This document shows positions 1 to 7,576 of a stretch of 15,584 nucleotides of DNA, piece after piece. Source of the stretch: UMGS1783 sp900555065. GTDB lineage: Bacteria > Bacillota > Clostridia > Oscillospirales > UMGS1783. The stretch's first letter is position 1. The number at the start of each line of letters is the position of its first letter. Under the pieces are notes generated by a model. It had not been told where the DNA came from. It saw nothing but the letters and a program-made list of their open reading frames with translations, and ran no database searches. The position numbers and the translations under genes are program-made. The DNA lies in the NCBI GenBank assembly GCA_937991645.1, contig CALKPL010000028.1:1-15584 (forward strand). Reading direction: 5' to 3'.

Positions 1-89
1 GCAGGTGCGGGCGCATTTAACGCACCGCGCTCCTGTACTGTTCCGTCCAGGCCTTACGGGCGTTGTTGCACCCGGTCCCAGCGGACAGC
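1..89. other. Unassigned 3' flank
   Basis: This stretch lies downstream of the RNase J terminator. I see no supported gene. On the minus strand a short open frame stops (TAA) at about 17-19 and an ATG follows at 14-16, so a minus-strand gene could begin at the window edge, but only 16 bases of it would be visible. Confidence 0.2.
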
Positions 90-123
90 AAAGCGCCGCC
101 GATCCATAGATCGGCGGCGCTTT
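90..123 (-). terminator. Hairpin terminator after RNase J gene
   Basis: A perfect 14-bp inverted repeat (90-103 with 110-123) encloses the 6-nt loop CCATAG. It begins 7 nt after the RNase J stop codon. The outer pairs are A-T, so the 3' side ends in TTT on either strand. The U tract is short, but the stem is very stable and the position suits an intrinsic terminator. Confidence 0.75.
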
Positions 124-130
124 CATTTGC

Positions 131-1807
131 CTATACTTCCATGATCACCGGAAGAATCATCGGGTTGCGCTTGGTCTTGTCATACAAGAACTTGGACAGC
201 GCTTCCTTGACCTGCGCCTTGATGGCGGCCCAGTCTGTCATATGCTTTTCCTCGCACTTGAGAATGATATTTCGCACGATAGCGCGCGCTTCCTCCATCA
301 GGACGCTTGACTCGCGCACATACACAAAACCGCGCGAGATCAGATCCGGGCCGGAGACAAGCTGGCCTGTGTCCGCATCGAATGTGGCGACGATGACGAT
401 CAGCCCGTCCTTGGCGAGGTGCCGCCTGTCGCGCAGGACAATATTGCCCACGTCGCCCACGCCCAGCCCGTCTACAAAGACGCGGCCGGCCTGCACTGTG
501 CCCGTGATTTTGGCGCTGTTTTTATCCATCTCCAAAACCGAGCCGTTTTCCAGAATAAATATATTTGACGGCGCAATACCCGCGAATTCCGCAAGGTCGG
601 CGTGCCGCTTCTGCTGCCGGTATTCGCCGTGGACCGGGACGAAGAATTTCGGCTTTACGATGCCCAGCATCATGCTCAGATCTTCCTGGCAGGCGTGGCC
701 GGACACGTGCACGTCGGACGCGGAGCTGTGCACCACGTCCGCACCCGACTTCAACAGTTCGTTTATGACGCGTGAAACCGTCTTTTCATTGCCCGGAATG
801 GCGCTTGCCGAAATAATGACTGTGTCGCGCGGGCCGACCTCGACCTTTTTATGGTCGGAATAGGCCATGCGGTAGAGAGCGGACATGGGCTCGCCCTGAC
901 TGCCCGTTGTAATAATGACCATCCTGTCGTGCGGATATTTGTTGATCTCGTCGAGCTCGACGAGCGTGCCGTCCGGGATGTGCATATAGCCGAGCTGACG
1001 CGCAACGGTGAGGACGTTCACCATGCTGCGGCCCGATACGGCCACTTTCCGGCCGACGCGGACGGCGGAATCGATCACCTGCTGCACGCGGTGGACGTTG
1101 GATGCAAAAGTAGCGACGATGATGCGCTTGTCGGTATATTTGCGAAACAATTCGTCAAAGGTTGCGCCGACGTGGCGTTCCGATGTGGACAGGCCCGGCC
1201 GCTCCGCGTTCGTCGAGTCGGACAACAGGGCCAGGACCCCCTTGCGGCCCAGCTCGCCCAGCCGGGTAAGGTTGATCGGGTCGCCCATAATAGGGGTCAT
1301 ATCGACTTTAAAGTCGCCGGTGTGGATAATGGTGCCGGCTTTGGTTGTAACCGCGATGGCGACCGCGTCCGCGATGGAATGGTTGACGGCGATAAACTCC
1401 AGCTCGAACGGATCTATCTTTACAGTCTGGCCCGCTGAAATCTCAATGAGTTTCGCGGTCTTATCCAGCCGGTGCTCCTTGAGCTTATTATGCACGATGC
1501 CCAGCGTAAGCCGCGTGCCATAGACGGGAAGGTCCAGCTCGCGCAGCACATAGGGCAGCGCGCCGATGTGGTCCTCATGGCCGTGGGTCAGGAAAATGCC
1601 GTAGAGTTTCTCACGGTTCTGCCGGAGATATGTGATGTCGGGGATAACATAGTCGATCCCCAGCATATCGTCGTCGGGAAAAGTCATCCCGCAGTCGATG
1701 ACGATCATCTTATCCATATACTCTATAACGGTAAGGTTCTTTCCCACCTCGCCCATGCCGCCGAGGGGAATGATCTTTATCTTATGGTTTTGTTTGCTCC
1801 TTGCCAA
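131..1807 (-). CDS. rnj: Ribonuclease J
   Basis: RNase J is a zinc-dependent metallo-beta-lactamase/beta-CASP ribonuclease with 5'-to-3' exonuclease and endonuclease activity. It matures rRNA and turns over mRNA in the cytoplasm of Firmicutes. The 558 residues match the usual length of about 555. Visible motifs are the N-terminal KIIPLGGMGEVGKN, the metal-binding HGHEDH at about 75-80, HTGDFK at about 162-167, SDSTN, and the beta-CASP signatures NVHRVQQ, SGRSM, TGSQGEP and HVSGHA, then PVHGEY. A longer open frame reaches 1924, but I choose the TTG at 1807. It follows a perfect AGGAGG (1815-1820) by 7 nt and gives the family-like start. The upstream residues look like translated leader. A promoter lies at 2114-2142, giving a leader of about 300 nt. 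Whether it is RNase J1 or J2 cannot be told here. Confidence 0.96.
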   Translation of the reverse strand: MARSKQNHKIKIIPLGGMGEVGKNLTVIEYMDKMIVIDCGMTFPDDDMLGIDYVIPDITYLRQNREKLYGIFLTHGHEDHIGALPYVLRELDLPVYGTRLTLGIVHNKLKEHRLDKTAKLIEISAGQTVKIDPFELEFIAVNHSIADAVAIAVTTKAGTIIHTGDFKVDMTPIMGDPINLTRLGELGRKGVLALLSDSTNAERPGLSTSERHVGATFDELFRKYTDKRIIVATFASNVHRVQQVIDSAVRVGRKVAVSGRSMVNVLTVARQLGYMHIPDGTLVELDEINKYPHDRMVIITTGSQGEPMSALYRMAYSDHKKVEVGPRDTVIISASAIPGNEKTVSRVINELLKSGADVVHSSASDVHVSGHACQEDLSMMLGIVKPKFFVPVHGEYRQQKRHADLAEFAGIAPSNIFILENGSVLEMDKNSAKITGTVQAGRVFVDGLGVGDVGNIVLRDRRHLAKDGLIVIVATFDADTGQLVSGPDLISRGFVYVRESSVLMEEARAIVRNIILKCEEKHMTDWAAIKAQVKEALSKFLYDKTKRNPMILPVIMEV

Positions 1808-1961
1808 AAAATTTCCTCCTTTGTGTTTGTAATCTATTCCGTGCAAAAAATCCTTGATATGTAGAATCGGGAAAGGACGCGTATAGGGCGGCAGACGCCC
1901 GCCGGCCGTTTCCCGTATGCGCATGTCTCCCCGCTTTTCGCAGGAGCCGTTTAAACAGCAT

Positions 1962-1987
1962 AAAAAACAGGCCTGACAGAATCAGAC
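1962..1987 (-). promoter_or_regulatory. Possible attenuator hairpin in rnj leader
   Basis: In the RNase J leader, read on the minus strand, a 6-bp stem (1982-1987 with 1971-1976, one G-T pair) with a 5-nt loop is followed 3 nt later by six Ts (1962-1967). This has the layout of a weak intrinsic terminator roughly 120-145 nt into the transcript. The stem is short, so it may be chance. Confidence 0.25.
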
Positions 1988-2012
1988 ATAACCGTAAGTA
2001 CCTATTATCCAG

Positions 2013-2045
2013 CGGCTATGGCGCCAACGCCCTGCGCCATAGCCG
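2013..2045 (-). promoter_or_regulatory. Perfect 12-bp hairpin in rnj leader
   Basis: An exact inverted repeat (2013-2024 with 2034-2045) encloses a 9-nt loop, between the nucleotidyltransferase gene and RNase J. It lies about 60-95 nt into the transcript from the promoter at 2114-2142. Neither strand has a following T tract, so a standard intrinsic terminator is unlikely. A structural or regulatory element of the RNase J 5' leader fits better. It is 84 nt past the stop of the upstream gene, so a 3'-end stabiliser for that gene is the alternative. Confidence 0.5.
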
Positions 2046-2113
2046 ACCGATCGTTGCAATTTCGTTCGGGATAGATAAAGAACCAGCAGTCACGCACATT
2101 TCCAATTGTCTAT

Positions 2114-2142
2114 ATTGTATAGTGTTTTCTAGTTTTTGTCAA
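2114..2142 (-). promoter_or_regulatory. Sigma-A promoter for rnj
   Basis: On the minus strand, a consensus -35 TTGACA (2142-2137) and a -10 TACAAT (2119-2114) are separated by exactly 17 nt. Transcription would start near 2107, about 300 nt before the RNase J start. The -35 box lies inside the last codons of the upstream gene and the spacer covers its stop codon, so the promoter overlaps that gene's 3' end. Confidence 0.8.
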
Positions 2143-4402
2143 GCTCCGTCTGGATTTTTCGGATCTTATCCCGGAAATCCACCCATAGCTCCGAGGCGGT
2201 CTCCGCGTCCTGCGACTGTGCGCGTACGGTAAACGCCTCTTTTTTGCGTTTGGGTGTGATGGTGATTTCGCCCTTTTTGGTGATAAAGGTAAGGCCCCGG
2301 CCCAGGCGGATCGGGTTGTCTTTCATTCGGCCGAGCAGGCTCATGACATAGGCGCGTCCGGCTTCGGCGTCCACTTCGTCTGTGACGATGGAAAAGGCGG
2401 GCAGGCTCTCGGTAAGATCGCGCAGACTCTTGCCGCTGCGCTTGAGAATGTCCATACACCGAACGGCGGCCATGACGTTGTCAAAGGTGTATGGCATGTG
2501 CTTATACCCGCGCCGGAACGCGGGCGTGTCGCCTGCGTCGCCGGTGAGCACTTCTATATTCCGGTCTCCCAGCGGCAGATCGGGCGCACCGGCAGGCAGA
2601 TACACCGGCGAAATTCCGGACCGGGCTGCATCCGCGGCCAGGAGCAGGAGCAGCGTTTCATAGCTGTAGTCGCGTCCGTTTTCACGGATGGAAAAATTCT
2701 CTCCGTCGCAGCCCAAGCGAATATCCAGCGCTCCCGGCGCTTCCTGCGCGCCGCGGGACAGGAGAAAGTCCAGCAGCAGGCCGCGCTGCAGCGGATCATC
2801 CGCCGCCACGCTTACACGGAAGCCGGGGAGCAGGCCGCACAGGTTATCGAGCGCGGCTGCGTACTGCTGGCGCGCGTCGCGCACGGGCAGAGCCGCGCCG
2901 ATATGCGCCGCGTCTGCGGGATGGAAATCCTCGCGCAGAAAATTGTTCTGCAGGCGTTTTTCCGCTACATCGCCAGGTGGAAAACCGTCCGACTCATATA
3001 CGCGGATAACGGCGCTGTTCCCGGATACAGCGAAGTGGACGCCGCAGGCGAACCCCGACTGTGCTGTGACGAACCGGAGCACGTTGACCGGGCAGCCCGC
3101 AATGGCTGCGACGTTCGCGCCCATAGACCGGGCGGCGGCGGAAAAGGAGTCGGCGAGCATATCTGCCGCGGGACAGTTGCCGGCGACCGCTATTTTATCA
3201 TGGTACTGCTGTGCGAACGCCGCGCCGAGACGGGCGGCGAACACGGGGTTGACGTCTTCGGTAATATCGCCGGTGATGCCTTCATCGTCGAACAGGCCGA
3301 GCGCGCTTGTGCCGAACACCTGGCTGCCGCCCACCGCCGTCATTTCCGCCGTGCTTTTGCCGGGCCACATTTTTACGCCCTCTTTGAGGCTGCTGTTCTT
3401 GCCGATGCGGCAGCCCGCGCCGACAACCACGCCCTGCTCCAGCGACGCGCCGTCCTGAAGCTCCGTATTGTCGCCAACAATCGCGCCGCGGGAAGTGACG
3501 CCGGATCCGACGCTGACGTTGTCGCCCAGCACGCTGTGACGGATACTGGAGCGCGCCCCGATCCGGCAGCCGTCGCCGATGACGGCGTATGGGCCGATGA
3601 CCGCGCCGGCTTCCACTGTGAGGCCCTTGCCGACGATTACGGGCGGGATGACTTTTGCGCCGACAATCTCCGGCGTTTCCGGCGGCAAGTCCACGTCGAT
3701 GTGTCGGTCGAGCAGTTGAAAGTTACAGTCGAGATACGACGAAACGCTCCCGATATCGCACCAGTAGCCGGAGCAGACAAAGCCGTACAGCTTCATTCCC
3801 TCCCTGAGCATGCGGGGAAAAAGGTCCTTGCCAAAGTCGCAGGGAACGGCGTCAATCATATCGAGTACGCAACGATTGAGGATATATATGCCGGTGTTGA
3901 CTGTGTCGGCATAGACGCGGTCCCAGGAGGGTTTTTCGACAAACTGCGTAATGCGCCCCTGTTCGTCCGTGAGCGTCACGCCGTATTCCAACGGTTCTTT
4001 GACACGGTAGAGAAGCAGCGTTGCGTCCGCGCCGCGCTGGCGGTGGTATGCAATCGCTGCGTTTAAGTCGAAATCGCACATGGCGTCGCCGCTGATGACG
4101 AGAAAGTCACCGTCCAGAAAGCTTTCGCAGTTTTTCACGCTGCCAGCCGTGCCCAGCGGCTCCTTTTCCTCAAAAAATACGAGGTTTACGCCCGCCGGGG
4201 TGTGTTCGCGGCAATAGGACTTAATCTGCTCAGGCAGGTACATCAGCGTGGCCGCACAGTCGCTGATCCCGTTTTTTGCAAGCAGCTCAAGAATATAGCT
4301 CAGCACAGGCTTGTTGCCGATTCTGGCCAGGGGTTTCGGCATGCCGCAGGTCAGCGGCCGCAGACGCGTGCCCTCGCCGCCGGCCATGATTACCGCTTTC
4401 AT
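2129..4402 (-). CDS. Sugar-phosphate nucleotidyltransferase fused to degenerate phosphomannomutase-like domain
   Basis: The protein has 757 residues. Residues 1-235 are an NTP_transferase (GT-A type) domain with the pyrophosphorylase signature MAGGEGTRLRPLT (6-18), the KP at 23-24, the metal-site SGD around 104-106 and VEKP at 155-158. Residues 250-350 are left-handed beta-helix hexapeptide repeats (VIG, IVG and similar). Residues 373-757 follow the phosphohexomutase layout. This fusion is known in clostridia and cyanobacteria, usually annotated mannose-1-phosphate guanylyltransferase, and would supply activated sugars for cell-surface polysaccharide. The mutase part lacks a recognisable phosphoserine loop TASHNP (GVHFAVSGNSAVIRVYESDG at 454-473 instead) and the DGDADR metal loop (CDGENF near 565-570), so it is probably not an active mutase. 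The ATG at 4402 follows AAAGGAAG at good spacing. Substrate (mannose-1-P or glucose-1-P) is not settled by sequence reading. Confidence 0.9.
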   Translation of the reverse strand: MKAVIMAGGEGTRLRPLTCGMPKPLARIGNKPVLSYILELLAKNGISDCAATLMYLPEQIKSYCREHTPAGVNLVFFEEKEPLGTAGSVKNCESFLDGDFLVISGDAMCDFDLNAAIAYHRQRGADATLLLYRVKEPLEYGVTLTDEQGRITQFVEKPSWDRVYADTVNTGIYILNRCVLDMIDAVPCDFGKDLFPRMLREGMKLYGFVCSGYWCDIGSVSSYLDCNFQLLDRHIDVDLPPETPEIVGAKVIPPVIVGKGLTVEAGAVIGPYAVIGDGCRIGARSSIRHSVLGDNVSVGSGVTSRGAIVGDNTELQDGASLEQGVVVGAGCRIGKNSSLKEGVKMWPGKSTAEMTAVGGSQVFGTSALGLFDDEGITGDITEDVNPVFAARLGAAFAQQYHDKIAVAGNCPAADMLADSFSAAARSMGANVAAIAGCPVNVLRFVTAQSGFACGVHFAVSGNSAVIRVYESDGFPPGDVAEKRLQNNFLREDFHPADAAHIGAALPVRDARQQYAAALDNLCGLLPGFRVSVAADDPLQRGLLLDFLLSRGAQEAPGALDIRLGCDGENFSIRENGRDYSYETLLLLLAADAARSGISPVYLPAGAPDLPLGDRNIEVLTGDAGDTPAFRRGYKHMPYTFDNVMAAVRCMDILKRSGKSLRDLTESLPAFSIVTDEVDAEAGRAYVMSLLGRMKDNPIRLGRGLTFITKKGEITITPKRKKEAFTVRAQSQDAETASELWVDFRDKIRKIQTELDKN

Positions 4403-4539
4403 ATATACATCTTCCTTTCACCTGTGTTGGTATAGTATACGGTCCGCAGGACTGGATCATGCTACCGATCCGTGCCTGTCTTATAGTATTGCCGCGGCGC
4501 ATTGAATCTATTCCGCCTTCAAACGCGTAAAAAGCGCGC

Positions 4540-4572
4540 GGAAGGGCCCGGGGACACGCCCCAGGCCCTTCC
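4540..4572 (-). terminator. Terminator after DUF378 gene
   Basis: A 9-bp perfect stem (4540-4548 with 4564-4572) continues, after one mismatch, into an inner GGGG/CCCC stem (4550-4553 with 4559-4562) and a 5-nt loop. On the minus strand it is followed within about 6 nt by TTTTT (4529-4533). This fits an intrinsic terminator for the DUF378 gene, 52 nt after its stop. Confidence 0.7.
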
Positions 4573-4579
4573 CGTTCAG

Positions 4580-4608
4580 GCGGCGGCCGGGCGCCGCCCG
4601 GCCGCCGC
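4580..4608. repeat. Near-perfect GC palindrome
   Basis: A 14-base arm (4580-4593) and its exact reverse complement (4595-4608) are separated by one base, built almost only of G and C. It lies directly between the DUF378 stop codon and the terminator hairpin at 4540-4572, making a tandem hairpin pair. It may help termination or block 3' exonucleases. Confidence 0.55.
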
Positions 4609-4623
4609 AGTCTGCGATCCTCG

Positions 4624-4839
4624 TTATTTATCCCCGTCGTCCAAAATCTCGTTGCGGCTGCGGAACAGCAGAGAGATACACCACACGCCCGCAAGGCCCA
4701 CCAGTGTGAACACGATGCGGCTCCATGTGGTCTCATGTCCGAGCAGGTAGGAGACGAAGTCGAACTTGAAAATACCGATGCTGCCCCAGTTCAGGGCGCC
4801 GATAATCGTAAGGATCAGCGCGATTCTGTCTATGATCAT
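4624..4839 (-). CDS. DUF378 small membrane protein
   Basis: This 71-residue protein has two hydrophobic segments, at about 4-24 (ALILTIIGALNWGSIGIF) and about 41-58 (IVFTLVGLAGVWCISLLF), with a charged C-terminal tail ending near DDGDK. The IIGALNWG pattern is the hallmark of the DUF378/YuzA family, whose function is unknown. I choose the ATG at 4839 over the ATG at 4845: GAGGTG (4847-4852) stands 7 nt from 4839 but only 1 nt from 4845, and family members start just before the IALIL segment. The gene is flanked by terminators on both sides, so it is probably a single-gene transcript. No strong promoter was found; a CATAAT-like box near 4870 is weak. Confidence 0.88.
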   Translation of the reverse strand: MIIDRIALILTIIGALNWGSIGIFKFDFVSYLLGHETTWSRIVFTLVGLAGVWCISLLFRSRNEILDDGDK

Positions 4840-4926
4840 CTGCATTCACCTCAAATAAAGTTTCAGCTGTATTATGCACGGCTGAAAGAAATTTTATACA
4901 TGCATTGGGAATTTTGAAAAAACACG

Positions 4927-4954
4927 AAAAAAAGACGCAGGATTTTCCTGCGTC
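4927..4954 (-). terminator. Strong terminator ending the lipoprotein-XRE operon
   Basis: A perfect 9-bp stem (4934-4942 with 4946-4954) with a 3-nt loop is followed on the minus strand by seven Ts (4933-4927), then a second T run after a short gap. It lies 68 nt past the stop of the XRE gene. This is the clearest intrinsic terminator in the window. Confidence 0.92.
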
Positions 4955-5021
4955 CCATCAGCCCCGGCCGCGCCGGAGCTATTCGGCCGGCCGTAACAAA
5001 CGGCGCGCGGCCACCGCACGT

Positions 5022-5684
5022 TCAGCGTTTGGCGAGCGCCTCTGCGTTTTTGACAAGGTTGAGCACGCCGCCCGCGCGGCGGTCGTACTGCTGTTCGATG
5101 ATTGCCTGGCCGAGCGCGGGCGCGTTTTCGCCCAGCTCCGCACAGGCGACGCGCATTGCCGCCTGCGCCTCGGCAAGGGCCGCCATGCAGTAATAGGGCG
5201 CGCGGTCCTTTTCGATGAGAAAAAAGTCCTCCTCGTTGTCGGGATTGGCGCTGTACAGCATTCTGAACACCCGGTAGACGGACAGGTAAAAATAGTCGTT
5301 GATCGAATGGGTGAGCGGGCGGCTGCCCGTGCCGGCCGCCACGTCGTAGATCATATCCAGCGCGTTGAATACAAGGCGTTTTCCGAGCTGGTTGGCAAGC
5401 CCTCCGCGCGTGCTGCGGTTGTCCTGGGCAGCGGAGGGGTCGGGCAGGTCGTCTCCGGAGAGGATTTCGCCCGACCGGCGCGCAGACAGACCTAGCAGAT
5501 AGTCGCTCGAAACGCCGTAATACCGCGCGCAGCGGACGACAAAATCCAGCCCGCACTCGCGTACGCCGCGCTCATAGTGGGACAATAGGGCCTGCGAGAC
5601 CTCCAAATCGGCCGCCGCCTGTTTCTGCGAGATGCCGCGTTCCTTTCGCACAAGCGTAAGCCGTTTTGCAAAATCGTCCCGCAT
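5022..5684 (-). CDS. XRE-family transcriptional regulator
   Basis: The 220 residues begin with a Cro/C1-type helix-turn-helix (about 3-66: LVRKERGISQKQAAADLEVS, then QALLSHYERG and YYGVSSDYLLGLS). A helical C-terminal region of about 120 residues follows that I do not recognise. It should bind DNA; the targets are unknown. The start at 5684 is 6 nt after the prmC stop, and the AGGAG site (5696-5700) lies in the last codons of prmC with a rather long spacing of 11 nt, so translation may be coupled. It is the last gene of the minus-strand unit before the terminator at 4927-4954. Similar XRE proteins are common in clostridial gut genomes, but I cannot name an orthologue. Confidence 0.85.
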   Translation of the reverse strand: MRDDFAKRLTLVRKERGISQKQAAADLEVSQALLSHYERGVRECGLDFVVRCARYYGVSSDYLLGLSARRSGEILSGDDLPDPSAAQDNRSTRGGLANQLGKRLVFNALDMIYDVAAGTGSRPLTHSINDYFYLSVYRVFRMLYSANPDNEEDFFLIEKDRAPYYCMAALAEAQAAMRVACAELGENAPALGQAIIEQQYDRRAGGVLNLVKNAEALAKR

Positions 5685-5690
5685 ATGTAT

Positions 5691-6590
5691 TCACTCTCCT
5701 TTATATTTGTACGGCGCGGCCGTACCCGGCGCGCGTATACCCATAACCATGCGGTCATTGCCGCCGTAGTCCTTTTCAACGCGTATATCCATATAGCCGT
5801 TTTTCCGCAGGATATCCGTTACGCCGGCCGCCTGCCCGTACCCGATTTCAAAACAGACGCCGCCGCCCGACCTGAGCTTCGGCGCGTAGGCCGACGCGAT
5901 GAACCGGTAAAAGACAAGCCCGTCGGGCCCGCCGTCAAGCGCCTCGCGCGGCTCGAAGCGGATAGACGGATCGGCCTCAGCCAGCTCGCGCGCCGAGAGA
6001 TAGGGCGGATTGGAAACGACGAGGTCGAATCCGCAGTCCGGCAAAGTCCTGTAGAATGAGAACAGGTCGGCGCAGCGGACGCGCAGATTTGCTTCCACAC
6101 CGTTGTGCGCCGCGTTTTCCCGCGTCAGCCGCGCGGCGGTTTCGCTGATATCGACCGCGACGCCGCTGCAGCCCGTCATCTTCGCAAGCGCCACCGAGAT
6201 ACAGCCGCTGCCGCTGCCCAGTTCCAGAAAGCGCGCGCCCGGACCGCTGCGCTTTAAAAAGGAAACGGCGGCAAGCGCGACCGTTTCGGTGTCGGGCCGG
6301 GGGATTAGGACGCCTTCTGCTACATAGATGGGGAAGGATAAAAACTCCCACTCGCCCACGATGTACTGCAACGGATACCCGGACGCATGCTTTGCCACAA
6401 GCACGGAAAACCGGGCCGCAGCCGCAGGCGGCGGAGGCGTTTCGCTGCACAACAGTTTCGTATACGGGTCGCAAAACACGTGTTCAAGCAGGCATTTACA
6501 CGCGAATTCCGGCGCGTCCGCCCCCGCTTCGCGCAGGCGCGCCACGCCCTGCCGGTACAGACGCGCGTATCCGTTGTCCCCGTTCACCAT
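5691..6590 (-). CDS. prmC: Peptide chain release factor N5-glutamine methyltransferase
   Basis: PrmC (HemK) uses S-adenosylmethionine to methylate the Gln of the GGQ loop of release factors RF1 and RF2, which improves termination. In the 299 residues I see the helical N-terminal substrate domain (1-85), the family block LIPRPDTE (95-102), the SAM-binding loop LELGSGSGC (122-130), the motif with the acidic ribose contact AVDIS (145-149) and the diagnostic NPPY (194-197), which holds the glutamine amide. The first codons overlap the 3' end of the DUF1385 gene by 7 nt (ATGGTGA) without an obvious ribosome binding site, so coupled translation is likely. The usual neighbour prfA is not in the window, whereas the DUF1385 partner is. 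Identification is secure. Confidence 0.95.
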   Translation of the reverse strand: MVNGDNGYARLYRQGVARLREAGADAPEFACKCLLEHVFCDPYTKLLCSETPPPPAAAARFSVLVAKHASGYPLQYIVGEWEFLSFPIYVAEGVLIPRPDTETVALAAVSFLKRSGPGARFLELGSGSGCISVALAKMTGCSGVAVDISETAARLTRENAAHNGVEANLRVRCADLFSFYRTLPDCGFDLVVSNPPYLSARELAEADPSIRFEPREALDGGPDGLVFYRFIASAYAPKLRSGGGVCFEIGYGQAAGVTDILRKNGYMDIRVEKDYGGNDRMVMGIRAPGTAAPYKYKGE

Positions 6591-7576
6591 GCGTCGTCGG
6601 CTCGGTTGCCCGTCGTCACCGCGCTGAGGGCCGCGATGGCGACTTCCATCTGCCCATCGTCCGGCTCGCTGGTCGTCAGTTTCTGCAGCAGCATGCCGGG
6701 CGCGCTGACCGCGCGCGTAAACCAGTTGTCATACCTGCCGATAAGCTTGAGCGCCTCATAGGACACGCCCGCGACAACCGGAAGCAGCAGAATGCGTAAA
6801 ACAATGCGCAGAATGGGGTTTTGCACCTGGATAAACGAGAAAATCAGAATGCTTAAGATCATGACGATCAGGAGCAGGTTTGTGCCGCAGCGCTTGTGCA
6901 GGCAGGAGTACTTGCGGACATTCTCCACTTCCAGCGGCTCGGCATGCTCATAGCAGTGCACTGTCTTGTGTTCCGCGCCGTGGTACTGGAACAGGCGCTT
7001 GATATCCGGCATACGGGAGACGAGCACGATATACAGAAGGAAGATGCCGATGCGCACAAGCCCCTCCGCCAGATAAAACCAGAAGCCGAGCTCGGTATGG
7101 AACGCCCACTCGATCCCTCTGGCGAGGTAATAGGGCAGCAGAATGAACAGGGCCAGCGCCAGCAGGACGGCAACGACGATGGTAAAGGTGGTAATTACGC
7201 CCGCCGCCTTGTCGCCCAGCTTTTCGTCTATGAATTTGTCAAATTTTGTGGGCTCGGAAACTTCTTCAGTCATGGAAATTTCCGCGCTCAGGTTGAGCGC
7301 CCTGAACCCGACAGCGAGCGATGCGCCGAAATTGTACACGCCGCGCACGATGGGTATTTTCTTCCATATGTTCTGTTTTGCCGACATGTCCAGCGGCTTC
7401 AGCTCGATTTCACCGTCGGGGCGGCGGACGGCGACGCAGGTCTTTTCCGGGCCGCGCATCATCACGCCCTCGATGACGGCCTGGCCGCCGATCGTCGTCT
7501 TGTGTACGGGCTGTACAGGCTGTGGGTTCTGTACGGTTTGTTCTGATTGTTCGGGTCGTATGGGATTCTGTTCCAT
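6584..7576 (-). CDS. yqhQ: YqhQ family (DUF1385) membrane protein
   Basis: This 330-residue member of the DUF1385/YqhQ family shows the N-terminal signature IGGQAVIEGVMMRGP (29-43), hydrophobic segments at about 128-150, 165-187, 233-250 and 257-275, and between them the conserved FQYHGAEHKTVHCYE block (196-210) and a short Cys-containing stretch (CLHKRCGTN, 225-233). The biochemical role is not known to me. A conserved His/Glu/Cys pocket hints at metal binding, which is inference. The first 26 residues are Gln/Pro-rich and look like an unstructured extension. Its start codon shares one base with the kinase stop (TAATG) and its end overlaps prmC, so it lies inside the operon. The DUF1385-prmC pairing is common in Firmicutes. 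Confidence 0.93.
   Translation of the reverse strand: MEQNPIRPEQSEQTVQNPQPVQPVHKTTIGGQAVIEGVMMRGPEKTCVAVRRPDGEIELKPLDMSAKQNIWKKIPIVRGVYNFGASLAVGFRALNLSAEISMTEEVSEPTKFDKFIDEKLGDKAAGVITTFTIVVAVLLALALFILLPYYLARGIEWAFHTELGFWFYLAEGLVRIGIFLLYIVLVSRMPDIKRLFQYHGAEHKTVHCYEHAEPLEVENVRKYSCLHKRCGTNLLLIVMILSILIFSFIQVQNPILRIVLRILLLPVVAGVSYEALKLIGRYDNWFTRAVSAPGMLLQKLTTSEPDDGQMEVAIAALSAVTTGNRADDAW

Noticed and set aside
1808..1924. N-terminal extension of RNase J by 39 codons
   Set aside because: The AGGAGG at 1815-1820 lies inside it and family members begin at about the TTG at 1807. The extra residues do not resemble RNase J.
2498..4066. 522-codon plus-strand frame opposite the nucleotidyltransferase gene
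   Set aside because: A long antisense frame caused by high GC. The minus-strand protein has clear family motifs throughout, while this one has none.
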